Part shown: piece after piece, positions 27,385 to 37,283 of the stretch
Layout of the letters: each line of letters starts with the position of its first letter
How positions within the stretch are numbered: the first letter of the stretch is position 1
DNA from: Nostoc sp. 106C
Lineage (GTDB): Bacteria; Cyanobacteriota; Cyanobacteriia; Cyanobacteriales; Nostocaceae
Assembly (NCBI RefSeq): GCF_002154725.1
Contig: NZ_MTAW01000098.1
Coordinates: 1-64,000, forward strand
Reading direction: 5' to 3'
DNA: 64,000 nt
Notes under the pieces: generated by a model
Database searches by the model: none
What the model saw: the letters and a program-made list of their open reading frames with translations, nothing else
What the model was told of the DNA's origin: nothing
Program-made: the position numbers and the translations under genes

Positions 27385-28043
27385 GTTTCATCCTTAATAT
27401 TATTGTGATTGAGGGCGAAATTTTAGTGGTAACAGAATCTTTACGCAGCTTAAAATCCCAGATTTCGCTTTTTACATAACTCCCTACTTGCCTAAAATGA
27501 GGATTCAAGTATTCAATACGAGTTTTTAAAATTCTCCGAGCTTAACTTTATACATCTACTTGTTAAAAGTGCGATCGCCTAATCTAAAACTTTTATATAA
27601 ATATCTCCATTTTGATTTATAAAAATTATTAACTGCCTAAATGCCTTCATGTACTGTAGCTCCATAAAAGGATCTTTGCTAACGCACAGTGTGCCGTAAA
27701 GTTCAAAATATTTCCCACCTCGAACATTTCCATAGGTTAGGCTAGAACCTTAAAAGGATGTTTGAAAAGTGGGTAGTTGAATAAAAAAAGCTTTCAGGGC
27801 ATAAGCTGTGAATTCTTATCATGAATGATTTATAATCTTTATATTAATCATTCAGCCTTCCTATATTTAGTTTTTTATATAAGGTAGATTTTTACCAGTG
27901 AACTTATAAAAGTTAAGGAAAATTTTAAATAAATATTTGAGCAGCGAATACCTAATTTAAATTAACTTAAAACTGAATTATTGTTAACCAAGACTTAACC
28001 AATATCCTACCACTAAACCAATTTCACTCTGAAAATGTTAGTG

Positions 28044-28139
28044 CTATAGCAATCCGATTTCATTTACAAACTACTCGTGGAGGCAGGCACTAGGTAATAG
28101 GCAATAGATTGGTTTGCAACTCATTTAAGATTGCTATAG
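28044..28139. repeat. MITE-like element with perfect 11-bp inverted ends
   Basis: The 96-base unit starts ctatagcaatc and ends gattgctatag, an exact inverted repeat. There is no coding capacity. The same ends occur at 3310, 28563 and 30111-30210. Confidence 0.7.
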
Positions 28140-28562
28140 TATCTGGTTAATTTTTCTGCGTAAAAGGCTCAAATAGCTTCAGGTTGGTTGCCTATAGTAT
28201 TATCAATCTTGAACATAAAAACTCAATTATTTTTTATGTTCATTATTTTTATTTGGTGTATTTTTAATAAAATTTAGGTAGGTAATTGATGTTTCATTGC
28301 CAATCGCTCTGTTAAATTAAATAGAAAATAAAGTTTGGTTAAATTTAATTAAAGACAGAAGTTATAAAGTTTAGTAAACTATTTTTTTTGCTTAACAAAT
28401 TTATTCTAATATTCTTTCTAACCTTTCTGTAGTTAAACAAATAGGCAAATATAAACATAACTTATGTAAAAAACATGAAGGCTAAAACCCTCTTCTATTC
28501 TGCCTTAACGATAAATATCCATACGAATTACCTATACCTAGTAAATCATTTAGATAGGATTT

Positions 28563-28716
28563 CTATAGCAATCCGATTTGATTTCTGAAATTACTTGCGT
28601 AGTGCGCTTCGCGCAGCGCAAGCGCGATAGGGAAGGAACAGAGAACAAGGAAAAGGAAATAAGGGAAGTAGAGGTGTACTGAATGTTTTCAAAAATCAAA
28701 TAAGAGTCCTATATAT
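28563..28716. repeat. MITE-like element with internal GC-rich palindrome
   Basis: This begins ctatagcaatccgatt, like the copy at 28044, and contains gcgcttcgcgcagcgcaagcgc, a common cyanobacterial intergenic palindrome. It ends aaatcaaataagagtcctata, which matches the right end of the repeat at 37449-37616. It appears to be a mosaic of two repeat families. Confidence 0.6.
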
Positions 28717-28823
28717 TACGGCTACAGTTGATTTTTATTACTTAAAATGTTAAATAGATGAGTGAACTGAAACAGTTCATTAGTTATTTTTTTTAAGTGT
28801 TCCCATTTTTATAGAGATTATTC

Positions 28824-30152
28824 ATGCCAAGACGTAAACGTGGAGTAGTGCTTACTGCTGAAGGTTTGAAAAAATTTCAGGAAGTAAAGCATGAGTTTGA
28901 ATTTCAAAATAATTTTGGCAAGAGGTTTACTCTTGAAGAGTTGAGTCAGCGCGTTAATCTAGACGCTATAACGATCCGGAAAGTACTTAACTGTACTAAG
29001 GGAGTTGACAAGCGAACACTTGAGTCCCTATTTCTCGGTTTCCATATTGATTTATGCGAAAGCTACTACTCGGTGCCAGATTGCAATAGACGCCAAGATT
29101 TGAGAGAAGCTGTTTGTGTCTCAGCGTTTCACGGGCGTAGGCAGGAATTGAATATTTTAGATAAGTGGTTGAGCAATGATTGTTCTCGCTTAGTAACCAT
29201 CATAGGCATAGGTGGGGTGGGGAAAACTTGTCTGTCTAGCAAATTAGCAGAGTTAATGCAGGACAAATTTGATTGTATTATTTGGCGATCGCTGCGTGAC
29301 GCTCCCTCAATTGATACATTATTGATTAGCCTTATTCAGTTTCTGTCTGAAGAGAAAGAAACCGAGATTGAACTACCAGAAAAAACCAGTGATAAAATTT
29401 CACTACTAATAGACTATTTTCGGGATCTGCGCTGTCTAGTGGTGTTTGATAACGTAGATACAGTCTTACGTGGCGGGAGTCGGGCAGGACAATATCTTTC
29501 CGGGTATGAGGAGTATGGCGAACTTTTTGAAAGAGTTGGTGAATTAGATCACCAGAGCTGCTTATTACTAACCACACGGGAAAAACCCAAAGAAGTAGCT
29601 TTTCTAGAAGGAGAAACCTTGCCAGTGCGAACTCTGCGACTGGGTGGACTTAATGAGACAGAAGGGAAGGAAATTCTTAAAAGCAAAGGGTTGAAGGGTT
29701 CAGAGAATGAATTCAGCACATTAATTAAACTCTACACAGGCAATGCCTTAGCCCTAAAAATTGTAGCAACCACTATCAAAGATTTATTTAATGGTCATAT
29801 CTCTAAATTCTTACAGCAAGAAACAACAGTATTTGGTGAAATTCGAGATCTGTTAGAACAGCAATTTGAGCGTTTGTCAGACTTAGAGAAGGATTTGATG
29901 TACTGGCTAGCAATTAATCAAGAACCAGTTACCCTCTATGAGTTACGAAAAGATTTAGTGACATCTGTTCTACAACTTAATTTACTAGAAACTCTAGAAT
30001 CTTTGGAGAGGCGATCGCTCATGGAACAAAATATAGTTGGCTTTACTCTACAGCCAGTGGTAATTGAATATGTAACAAGTATTCGGTGTCAGATCCCAAT
30101 AGCGCCCTTGTATAGCAGTAGAGAAATTTTGGTCTCTACTACTAAGGGATGA
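28824..30152 (+). CDS. STAND protein (HTH + NB-ARC ATPase), C-terminus truncated by a repeat
   Basis: The N-terminus (about 1-85) resembles the helical/HTH domain that precedes NB-ARC in many Nostoc signalling proteins. The NB-ARC ATPase follows, with Walker A GIGGVGKT (128-135), Walker B CLVVFDNVD, and a winged-helix part ending near EYVTSI. In relatives a long WD40 or TPR sensor comes next. Here the last 13 codons and the stop lie inside a MITE-like element starting at 30111. At 442 residues it is therefore a nucleotide switch without its sensor. It could be an inactive remnant or a constitutive or dominant form, and it is the only regulator-like gene next to the tetrapyrrole cluster. Confidence 0.82.
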   Translation: MPRRKRGVVLTAEGLKKFQEVKHEFEFQNNFGKRFTLEELSQRVNLDAITIRKVLNCTKGVDKRTLESLFLGFHIDLCESYYSVPDCNRRQDLREAVCVSAFHGRRQELNILDKWLSNDCSRLVTIIGIGGVGKTCLSSKLAELMQDKFDCIIWRSLRDAPSIDTLLISLIQFLSEEKETEIELPEKTSDKISLLIDYFRDLRCLVVFDNVDTVLRGGSRAGQYLSGYEEYGELFERVGELDHQSCLLLTTREKPKEVAFLEGETLPVRTLRLGGLNETEGKEILKSKGLKGSENEFSTLIKLYTGNALALKIVATTIKDLFNGHISKFLQQETTVFGEIRDLLEQQFERLSDLEKDLMYWLAINQEPVTLYELRKDLVTSVLQLNLLETLESLERRSLMEQNIVGFTLQPVVIEYVTSIRCQIPIAPLYSSREILVSTTKG

Positions 30153-30210
30153 TATGTTGCGGGTAGCGATAAAATTACAGAAGCTCAAAAAATCATTTGG
30201 GATTGCTATA
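30111..30210. repeat. MITE-like element truncating the STAND gene
   Basis: The 100-base unit starts tatagcag and ends gggattgctata, the reverse orientation of the element at 3310. It supplies Tyr430 to the stop of the STAND protein. The gene for the AMP-ligase starts 47 bases beyond it. Confidence 0.6.
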
Positions 30211-30256
30211 AGCTTTCAGTAACTGGACTGAATCAACCATAAATTGGTAAAGAAAA

Positions 30257-31777
30257 GTGAATCTCCCTTTAATTACTCGTGCTCAAGAACATAACGAGAA
30301 AATAGCGATTCTCGTTCCGAGAGGCTGCGCCAACGCTACAAATGAAAGAGCATTTACCTATAGGGATTTGCTGCACACCTCCAGTCAAATAGCAACATTT
30401 CTTCTGAAGGATGCAGAAGATTTACAAGAGCAACGAGTTGCTTTTCTCATTCCGCCTGGCTTTGAGTATGTGACTACACAGTGGGGAATTTGGCGCGCTG
30501 GCGGAATAGCCGTACCTCTGTGTGTTTCTCACCCGCGACCTGAATTAGAGTATGCGATCGCAAATTCAGGAGCATCAATTATTGTTGCTCATCCCAATTT
30601 TGAGGCTATATTGCGTCCAATCGCCCAAGAGAAAAATTTGCGATTTATCCTCACCTCAGAAACGCTCCCAGATCGTGTTTGTCGCCTCCCAGAAGTAGAT
30701 ATCGCTAGACGCGCGTTAATTCTCTACACAAGCGGTACAACAGGTAAACCGAAAGGTGTAGTTACGACTCATTACAATATTCAAGCTCAAGTGACTAGCT
30801 TAATCAGCGCTTGGGAATGGACATCAAGCGAACGCATTTTGCATATACTACCACTGCATCATATTCACGGGATAATTAACGTCCTGACTTGTGCTTTATG
30901 GGCTGGGGCGGAGTGCCATATGTTGAGCAAGTTTGATGCCGAAGTTGTTTGGAACCGAATTTGTGAAGGTGACTTAACCCTATTTATGGCAGTACCGACG
31001 ATTTATGTAAAGTTGATCGCTGCTTGGGAAAACGCTTCTAGCGAACGCCAAAAGAGAATGACAGCAGGCTGTGCGAAAATGCGCCTCATGGTTTCTGGTT
31101 CAGCAGCCTTACCAGTTCAAGTTTTAGAGAAGTGGCAGAGTATTAGCGGTCATTTTCTGCTTGAACGCTATGGAATGACGGAAATTGGCATGGCACTATC
31201 CAACCCTTTACACGGTCAACGATACTCAGGATATGTGGGTCAGCCTTTGCCGCAAGTGGAAGTCAGATTAGTGGATGAGGGTGGAGAGTTAGTTCCACCA
31301 GGGACACCAGGAGAAATCCAAGTCAAAGGCCCCACAGTGTTTCTGGAATATTGGCAAAATCCCCAAGCAACTGCAAAAGCTTTCCAAGATGGCTGGTTCT
31401 GTACTGGAGATCTTGCCGTAGTTGAAAACGGTAACTACCGCATTCTAGGCAGAATGAGCGTGGATATCATCAAAACTGGAGGATATAAAGTTTCAGCTTT
31501 AGAAATCGAAGAAGTGCTGCGATCGCATCCAGATATTCAGGAATGTGCAGTGGTTGGAGTTGCCGATCCAGAGTGGGGTGAGCGAGTCTGTGCCGCGTTG
31601 GTATTGCAACCGCAACGCCAGTTGACATTAGAATCTTTTAGGAGTTGGGCAAAAGAACAATTAGCAGTTTATAAGATCCCAACCCGAATTCTCACAGTTG
31701 AAGAATTACCGCGCAACGCGATGGGGAAAGTGACTAAGCCGACAGTGGTCGAGTTATTTCACGCATCTTCATCGTAG
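30257..31777 (+). CDS. Malonyl-CoA synthetase-like AMP-forming ligase
   Basis: This 506-residue ANL-superfamily enzyme has P-loop YTSGTTGKPKG, HILPLHHIHGI, ERYGMTEIGMALSNP, GWFCTGDLAV and the C-terminal catalytic Lys in NAMGKVTKP. RYGMTExxM and the LP..H.HG..N segment are characteristic of MatB/ACSF3, which ligate malonate or methylmalonate to CoA. It starts at GTG 30257. No polyketide or fatty-acid genes lie nearby. Malonyl-CoA from free malonate could serve detoxification or acyl transfer, for instance to sugars, but no partner is visible. Confidence 0.82.
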   Translation: MNLPLITRAQEHNEKIAILVPRGCANATNERAFTYRDLLHTSSQIATFLLKDAEDLQEQRVAFLIPPGFEYVTTQWGIWRAGGIAVPLCVSHPRPELEYAIANSGASIIVAHPNFEAILRPIAQEKNLRFILTSETLPDRVCRLPEVDIARRALILYTSGTTGKPKGVVTTHYNIQAQVTSLISAWEWTSSERILHILPLHHIHGIINVLTCALWAGAECHMLSKFDAEVVWNRICEGDLTLFMAVPTIYVKLIAAWENASSERQKRMTAGCAKMRLMVSGSAALPVQVLEKWQSISGHFLLERYGMTEIGMALSNPLHGQRYSGYVGQPLPQVEVRLVDEGGELVPPGTPGEIQVKGPTVFLEYWQNPQATAKAFQDGWFCTGDLAVVENGNYRILGRMSVDIIKTGGYKVSALEIEEVLRSHPDIQECAVVGVADPEWGERVCAALVLQPQRQLTLESFRSWAKEQLAVYKIPTRILTVEELPRNAMGKVTKPTVVELFHASSS

Positions 31778-31896
31778 AGTTAGCAATTTGGAACAAAGCG
31801 ATCGCCGCTTATCTTTCGGGACATAGGAGGGTAGGCGATCTGGCTTAACTAAAACCAAGCAAGGAATGGCTCGAATTACCCAAATTTTCTCATAAC

Positions 31897-32376
31897 TTAA
31901 GAATGTTTAGATGTGGTTGTTCCTTTCCAAGTCATTATCTGAAAACCCAATGTACTCAAGAACAATCCTAAAATTGCAAAAAAATACTGTGCTTCATATC
32001 GCTCTAAAGTTAATGATTGTGTTTTGCCATCTTCGAGAAATTGTTGCGCTTTGAGTAAATCCCCCTGAATCTCTTCCAAATATAGAGTATTGCCAAACAT
32101 TAAATTACTTCCTTCTCCTTTCAAACAGATGAAGTACAGGGTACTATCATAATAATTTGTCCCCTTTCCCATACGAACTGCTTGCAAATTTTTTAACTGG
32201 ACTGTGTGAATTGGTATCCACCACAAGACTATTTCCTGCCTTTGACAATCCACTTGATTCACTGGTGTATGCTTACAAGTGACTGAATTAGTATGAGGTA
32301 TCCCTTCCCAAACAAATAACAGGCCGATGAGCAAAAATATTCCACCAAAAACCACAGAACATAACCGCTGCCTCAT
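31897..32376 (-). CDS. Hypothetical membrane protein with two helices
   Basis: This 159-residue protein has one membrane helix at about 8-26 and another at about 130-150. Between them is a domain of about 100 residues with an early Cys pair (CKHTPVNQVDC). No family was recognised. The layout resembles small cyanobacterial envelope proteins with a PH-like extracytoplasmic domain. It converges with the AMP-ligase gene. Confidence 0.65.
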   Translation of the reverse strand: MRQRLCSVVFGGIFLLIGLLFVWEGIPHTNSVTCKHTPVNQVDCQRQEIVLWWIPIHTVQLKNLQAVRMGKGTNYYDSTLYFICLKGEGSNLMFGNTLYLEEIQGDLLKAQQFLEDGKTQSLTLERYEAQYFFAILGLFLSTLGFQIMTWKGTTTSKHS

Positions 32377-32485
32377 ACATTTTTTTCTTTCTATATAGTT
32401 TCATATAGTTTCGTATTGTTTAGATCCCATATTGCCTTTAGCTTGTCAGTTCTCAATAAGTCTAAGAGCTTGCGATCGCTTTTCC

Positions 32486-34753
32486 CTACCCTTTTAAAGT
32501 ATCCTTAGGGTGATTCGGTGGGCACCAAAAGAGGTTTTTGCTGGACACACCAAGGGATTCGAGAATTCCGCGCATCACCTCTGTGCAGTATATCCAGTGT
32601 CCCAAATCGTCATACATGCGATCGGGATTAAACTCGACATTGTAATGGAGCACATAAGAGAGATTTAAGAACTCATCAGAGGCTTGAGGAGAAAGAAGCA
32701 GGAGGTGAAATGGCTTCCCTTGGCATTGTTTTTCCAGCTTGTTGACTAAATCGATCGCGCCACTGCGCTCGCTAATACCTGTGCGGACGAAAAGCAGTTT
32801 GTCGGAATTCTCAATTGTGTACCAAAACCTTTGCGAGCGTGCCGTGTAGCGAATGCGCATTCGTTCATGCACAGGAGACATATCATTAACAGGGTCGTCT
32901 GTGTCCTCAACTTCATGAGCAAAGGATAAACCCGTCCATTTGCTGTGGTAGATTCTGCCTGCTTCTGGATTGTAATGCAGAAAGGCAGGGTTCCACATAT
33001 CATAAAAGCGGTTTTCGATGATATCTGCGATATCTGCAATATTGGTAGTGCGTGTCAAATCAAAGGGAAAGGCGGGGCCGTCATACTCCATTTTGTATAA
33101 CATCATCCTAACGGCACAGCGATCGCCTAACGGCACGATTGCCACACGGCTGATGTTTGATAATTTGCACTTATACTCGAACAGCACAGCAGATTTTGGT
33201 GGTACTTTCACCCGACTTTCTAGCCCACGATCGCCAATCATCATTGTGCGGAAGGGGATATCGGGATGTAAGGGATCTTCATAGACACCTGGTGGCATAG
33301 CTTTAAGTGCTAGACGTACCTCTTGCCACATAGGTTGGATGTTGTACTCGTGATCTGATTCGTTGATCGCCCAGAGGTGGCGCTTGTCTTGTTGCAAAAG
33401 TCCGAGATGCCCGTCATAGAACAACACTTGTGAGTTGTTAGGTGCAAAGAGATTAAACGCAGCACTATATTCCACGTCAACACCAGGGGGGATCTCCACG
33501 GTTGTTGCGATCGCGCCATCCTCTTGCACGGCAAAGAATGGGAGTGTACCTTTCTGGGCATTTTTTGCAATGTAAATGCCTGGGATCAATCCGGCTTTAC
33601 TTTGCAGTACGGTTTGCAGTTCTTGCCAATAGGGAACAACGGTATAGCTATATTTTGATGGATTGTTGATCCGCAAACGCTTCTCTTCAATACAGGCACA
33701 AATATAGAAGCCTGCATTGTCAAGATAAATTGGGATTTCATTCGGCTGCCAAAAGCGTTGTTTTTCTTTTGCTAATTCGGCTTTGTCAATTTGGAAAAGA
33801 CTCAGTTCGATCGCCTGATACATGAGGCGATGACCAATTGTGTTGGGGTGAGCCGGATCGAAGGATATCCCCTCTCGCCAGCGTCCTTGTCCATCATCAA
33901 CGGCTGCTAACCAATCCAATATGGTCACGCCCCAATTCAACATCCGGTCGTGTGTATCCTTCAAGAGCCAGTGATGTTCGGGAGAATAGTCGTTGTTGGG
34001 ATAGACCCCGCCCAGAATTGGACGTGCTCCCAATGCCCGCGTCATTTGCACAAGCTGCTGCAAGCCGCTTTCAAAGAGCCTTTGTATGGCCCGTCGTTGG
34101 TGAGGGAGACAGTGAGCTAACCCTTCGTTACCCAATGACAATGCAATAATCACCACATCCGGTCGTTCTGGCGTAACTACCGATCCAAACCGAGCGATCG
34201 TTCTGCTGACATTAGCTCCTACCTCTGATACATTTACCAGTCTGTGCCCATATTGTTCCTGCAAAGCCTGTTCTAAAAGCCAAACCCAACCTTTCAACAG
34301 CCAGGCTTTATGACCTAAGGCGACGGAACTGCCAATGACTACGATTTTTAGCCCTTCAGTCCCTTTTTCTAGAGGTATTCTGACGGCAGACTCTTGAATG
34401 TATCCGAAAGGGTAAGGCTGCAAATAACCAAATGCACCATCATCCACAACAATAGTACCGGACTGCTCGTTAGGATTGATCGGCAGCCAACGGTTTGGGC
34501 CTAGAGCTTCCCATCGCCCACGGTCTTTTGCATCAAGACGTACATATTTATATTCCACTCTCTGGCGCTCGCCTGACTCCAAAGATGGCTGAATGTCGAT
34601 TTCTGTGTCTGTCCACCATAAAGGATAGCGATCGCCACTTGTGCGCAGGTGAACACATCTGGCGATGTCCCACAATCCCAACTCGGGAGTAGAACCTACT
34701 AGACCAATGGATTCACCAGTTTGCGTGTATGCACTAACCTGGAATTTATACAT
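32486..34753 (-). CDS. CBM20 + SGNH hydrolase + DUF1796 papain-like fusion
   Basis: The 755-residue protein has three parts. Residues 1-105 resemble a starch-binding CBM20 (VGSTPELGLWD, YKYVRLD, WE..GPNR). Residues about 133-315 are an SGNH/GDSL esterase with the nucleophile in IGSSVALG (140-147), LGNEG for the oxyanion block, and DPAHPNTIGH with the catalytic Asp/His. A beta-rich linker follows. From about 535 to the end it matches the DUF1796 putative cysteine-peptidase family (PLGDRCAVRMM, FPFDLT). ATG 34753 is chosen over an upstream GTG because CBM20 begins there. A role in removing esters from, or processing, a glycan is suggested; the combination is unusual. Confidence 0.75.
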   Translation of the reverse strand: MYKFQVSAYTQTGESIGLVGSTPELGLWDIARCVHLRTSGDRYPLWWTDTEIDIQPSLESGERQRVEYKYVRLDAKDRGRWEALGPNRWLPINPNEQSGTIVVDDGAFGYLQPYPFGYIQESAVRIPLEKGTEGLKIVVIGSSVALGHKAWLLKGWVWLLEQALQEQYGHRLVNVSEVGANVSRTIARFGSVVTPERPDVVIIALSLGNEGLAHCLPHQRRAIQRLFESGLQQLVQMTRALGARPILGGVYPNNDYSPEHHWLLKDTHDRMLNWGVTILDWLAAVDDGQGRWREGISFDPAHPNTIGHRLMYQAIELSLFQIDKAELAKEKQRFWQPNEIPIYLDNAGFYICACIEEKRLRINNPSKYSYTVVPYWQELQTVLQSKAGLIPGIYIAKNAQKGTLPFFAVQEDGAIATTVEIPPGVDVEYSAAFNLFAPNNSQVLFYDGHLGLLQQDKRHLWAINESDHEYNIQPMWQEVRLALKAMPPGVYEDPLHPDIPFRTMMIGDRGLESRVKVPPKSAVLFEYKCKLSNISRVAIVPLGDRCAVRMMLYKMEYDGPAFPFDLTRTTNIADIADIIENRFYDMWNPAFLHYNPEAGRIYHSKWTGLSFAHEVEDTDDPVNDMSPVHERMRIRYTARSQRFWYTIENSDKLLFVRTGISERSGAIDLVNKLEKQCQGKPFHLLLLSPQASDEFLNLSYVLHYNVEFNPDRMYDDLGHWIYCTEVMRGILESLGVSSKNLFWCPPNHPKDTLKG

Positions 34754-35203
34754 AGATAGGTTTTTTGCTGATTTAGGGATACAATGCCACACAGTCAGGC
34801 TGAATCATTACATCTGCTTTGGCAGAGTATCATATAGAACAATAAAGTCTTTCTCTTAAAATAACCTTAAATATACTTCCGCAGAAATGATCTCAGAAAT
34901 CAAACTCTTAGTCAGAGAGCTAATGAGAGTAATATCCTTTAGTCTTCAACTGACCATACTAGCCTTGCACCACTTCTTGAACTTCCAAATGCTACTCAAT
35001 AAAACTCCCTTGATTCTGCTGAATAAATTATTAATTGGTATAACTTGTTTATTTGATTTTATCCCATAAAGAATTAAAAATAATTTATCTGAGATTTTTA
35101 ATTCTTAGTTAATATTCATTACCAAACCTTAAATTGTAGTTAATCAATCTCAGAAAAACCCCAATACTATTATTTATATAAAATCCATAAGCAAATATAG
35201 AAA
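34754..35203. other. Intergenic region between divergent genes
   Basis: This AT-rich 450-base stretch lies between the minus-strand fusion gene and the plus-strand phosphatase. It should contain both promoters. A 60-codon frame at 34887-35069 is hydrophobic but has no ribosome binding site or recognised homology, so I do not call it. Confidence 0.5.
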
Positions 35204-35641
35204 ATGAAGAAAGTATTGTTTCTTTGCACTGGTAACTACTATCGCAGTCGCTTCGCTCAACATCTATTTAATCATCTGGCTAGTAAACAAGGCTTAGATT
35301 GGTATGCTGATTCACGAGGGCTAGCTCTGGAACAGGGTATCAACAATGTGGGGGCAATTTCTCAGTATACCGTTGTAGCTTTAGCTGTACGTTTAATCAA
35401 TCTACCTGATGAACGTTTTCCACTGCAAGCAAGTGAACAAGATTTTTGCACAGCTGCCAAAATTATTGCACTAGATGAGTCAGAACACCGATTTTTGATG
35501 AAAGAACGTTTTCCCCAATGGGTGGATATGATTGAATATTGGCTTGTTCACGACATAGACAAAACATCTGCTTCTGAAGCTCTTGGGCAAATTGAGAAAC
35601 AGCTATTGCAACTTGTAAAGCAATTAATACAAAATTACTAG
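35204..35641 (+). CDS. Low-molecular-weight protein tyrosine phosphatase-like protein
   Basis: This 145-residue protein begins MKKVLFLCTGNYYRSRFAQ. It has the LMW-PTP/arsenate reductase P-loop C-x5-R-S at residues 8-15, followed by the helix expected of the fold. The general-acid loop near VHDIDKT has Asp residues but DID rather than the classical DP, so catalysis may be altered. Length is typical. It stands alone, so its substrate (phosphotyrosine protein, arsenate or other) is not predicted. Confidence 0.8.
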   Translation: MKKVLFLCTGNYYRSRFAQHLFNHLASKQGLDWYADSRGLALEQGINNVGAISQYTVVALAVRLINLPDERFPLQASEQDFCTAAKIIALDESEHRFLMKERFPQWVDMIEYWLVHDIDKTSASEALGQIEKQLLQLVKQLIQNY

Positions 35642-35909
35642 CTGTGTTCTTAAGAATTATTTAACCTATATCCTTTAAGAGTAATCAAATAATCGCTGTT
35701 ATTTTCATAGGTTAAGAAATGGTTGTTGAATAATTTTCTGTATTTATAGTAATCTAGCGATATCAAATTAAACCTCGTCCATTTTGAAACCTGGAGTAGT
35801 ACGGGACGGAAAGCCCGCTACGAAGAGCAGAGAGGAAGATGCTCCTACTACTTTTAAAAATATGGTTTTCAAAATAGATGTGGTTTATTTACAATCTAAG
35901 TTTTCTAAT

Positions 35910-37283
35910 ATGTTAAAACGAATATTTGTAATTGCCGCTTCTGTAATCGTAACTTTAGGATTTGCATCTAATGCAACTGCTGCAACTCCCCGTTCGAGTT
36001 GGGTTGAAAATGAAATTTATCAATATAATCATCCATTTGCTGCTCAATTACCTCAAGAACTAGCAACAAAAATGCAAAAGATGACAGCTAGCCCTTTCGC
36101 CTTTTATCGAGGGACAGCGCACATCTTTTATCGCGATATGCAGACATTACCAGCTTCAGCATTCGTCAATTCTTCAACAAGAGCCATTTGGCTAGAAGGA
36201 GATATGCATATGCAGAATTTTGGGGTAATGAGAGATAACAATGGCAACAATGTATTTGATACCACCGATTTTGATGAAGGTTATCTCGGCCCCTACGTTT
36301 GGGACTTGCGACGTATGGCTGTGTCTATTCTTTTAGCAGCTAAAGAAAATGGACTAAGTTCCTCTGATGCTCAAGATGTTGTGCGCAATTTTCTGGATAC
36401 TTACCTCAACAAAATGAGCGATTTTAAGGGAACAAATGACGAATTATCTTATCGCTTAGAATCCAGTAATACCAATGGTGTAGTTCAAGATTTAATTCAA
36501 GCAGCTGCAAGCAAAAGCCGTTCGAGCTTTTTAAGCAAGTATACGTTGCTCAATAGCAATGGCGATCGCATCTTCCAAACCACCTCTGAACTTCAACCTC
36601 TATCTAGCACTACCTATGCAGATATTTCTGCTGCGATGAGTAGCTATATCGCTTCAATTCCTAGCAGCAAACGCTACATCAATAGTTACTACACTCTCAA
36701 GGATATTCGGCTCAAATTGAGTTCAGGTACTGGTAGCCTTGGCAGATACCGATATTTTTTACTAATTGAAGGCCCCAGTTCCGTAACTGACGACGATCGC
36801 ATCTTAGAGATGAAGCAGGAAACTAGTAGCGCTGTTGCGATCGCAGTTCCGGGTTTGTTATCGAGTTCTATCTATGACAACAATGAAGGAGCAAGAGTGA
36901 CAATTGCTATGAAGGCGATGCTTTCCAATACCGATCCCTTGGTTGGTTACGCTACGGTAAACAATATCCCCTTCATGCTGCATGAGAAATCGCCTTACCA
37001 AGAGGACTTTGATTATAAATTGCTCACAACCAAATCAAAATTTATGGATGCAATGGGATATGCGGGGAAAGTTGTAGCCAAAAACCATGCTATTTCTGAC
37101 AAGGATTATAACGATGCGATCGTTCCCTACAGTGTTGACAAAGAAGTAACAGATTTGGTAAGTGGGAACAAGGCTGCATTCAAAAATGAGATTGTCAACT
37201 TTGCCTTGGATTATGCAACTCAAGTTGAGTACGACTATGCAAGTTTCCTAGATGCTTACAACAGAGGGGTACCACTTTACTAA
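35910..37283 (+). CDS. Secreted DUF2252 protein
   Basis: I start at ATG 35910, which gives a Sec signal peptide (KRIFVIAASVIVTLGFASNATAA) and 457 residues. The frame is open upstream to 35784, but that part lacks signal character. The mature protein has FYRGTAHIFYRDM, WLEGDMHMQNFGVMRDNNG and FDTTDFDEGYLGPYVWDLRR, which define DUF2252, a family with a kinase-like (APH-type) fold. The EGDxHxxNFG and DFDE segments correspond to catalytic-loop and metal-binding positions of such kinases. An exported version is odd because ATP is scarce outside the cytoplasm. Function is unknown. Confidence 0.8.
   Translation: MLKRIFVIAASVIVTLGFASNATAATPRSSWVENEIYQYNHPFAAQLPQELATKMQKMTASPFAFYRGTAHIFYRDMQTLPASAFVNSSTRAIWLEGDMHMQNFGVMRDNNGNNVFDTTDFDEGYLGPYVWDLRRMAVSILLAAKENGLSSSDAQDVVRNFLDTYLNKMSDFKGTNDELSYRLESSNTNGVVQDLIQAAASKSRSSFLSKYTLLNSNGDRIFQTTSELQPLSSTTYADISAAMSSYIASIPSSKRYINSYYTLKDIRLKLSSGTGSLGRYRYFLLIEGPSSVTDDDRILEMKQETSSAVAIAVPGLLSSSIYDNNEGARVTIAMKAMLSNTDPLVGYATVNNIPFMLHEKSPYQEDFDYKLLTTKSKFMDAMGYAGKVVAKNHAISDKDYNDAIVPYSVDKEVTDLVSGNKAAFKNEIVNFALDYATQVEYDYASFLDAYNRGVPLY

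Larger units (their letters stand above)
27385..28823. other. 1.4-kb repeat-rich intergenic region upstream of the tetrapyrrole cluster
   Basis: The region separates the minus-strand cluster from the plus-strand STAND gene and must hold both promoters. It is AT-rich, has no supported ORF, and contains two MITE-like elements (28044-28139 and 28563-28716). No riboswitch-like conserved structure or clear operator was recognised. Confidence 0.6.

Noticed and set aside
28599-28630. GC-rich palindrome considered as a CRISPR-like or operator sequence
   Set aside because: It is a single unit of a common cyanobacterial intergenic repeat with no regular spacers.
34887-35069. 60-codon plus-strand hydrophobic frame
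   Set aside because: No ribosome binding site or homology; composition is explained by AT-rich intergenic DNA.
35784-35909. N-terminal extension of the DUF2252 protein
   Set aside because: It would bury the signal peptide in the middle of the chain. The stretch may be remains of a mobile element end, but I could not identify one.
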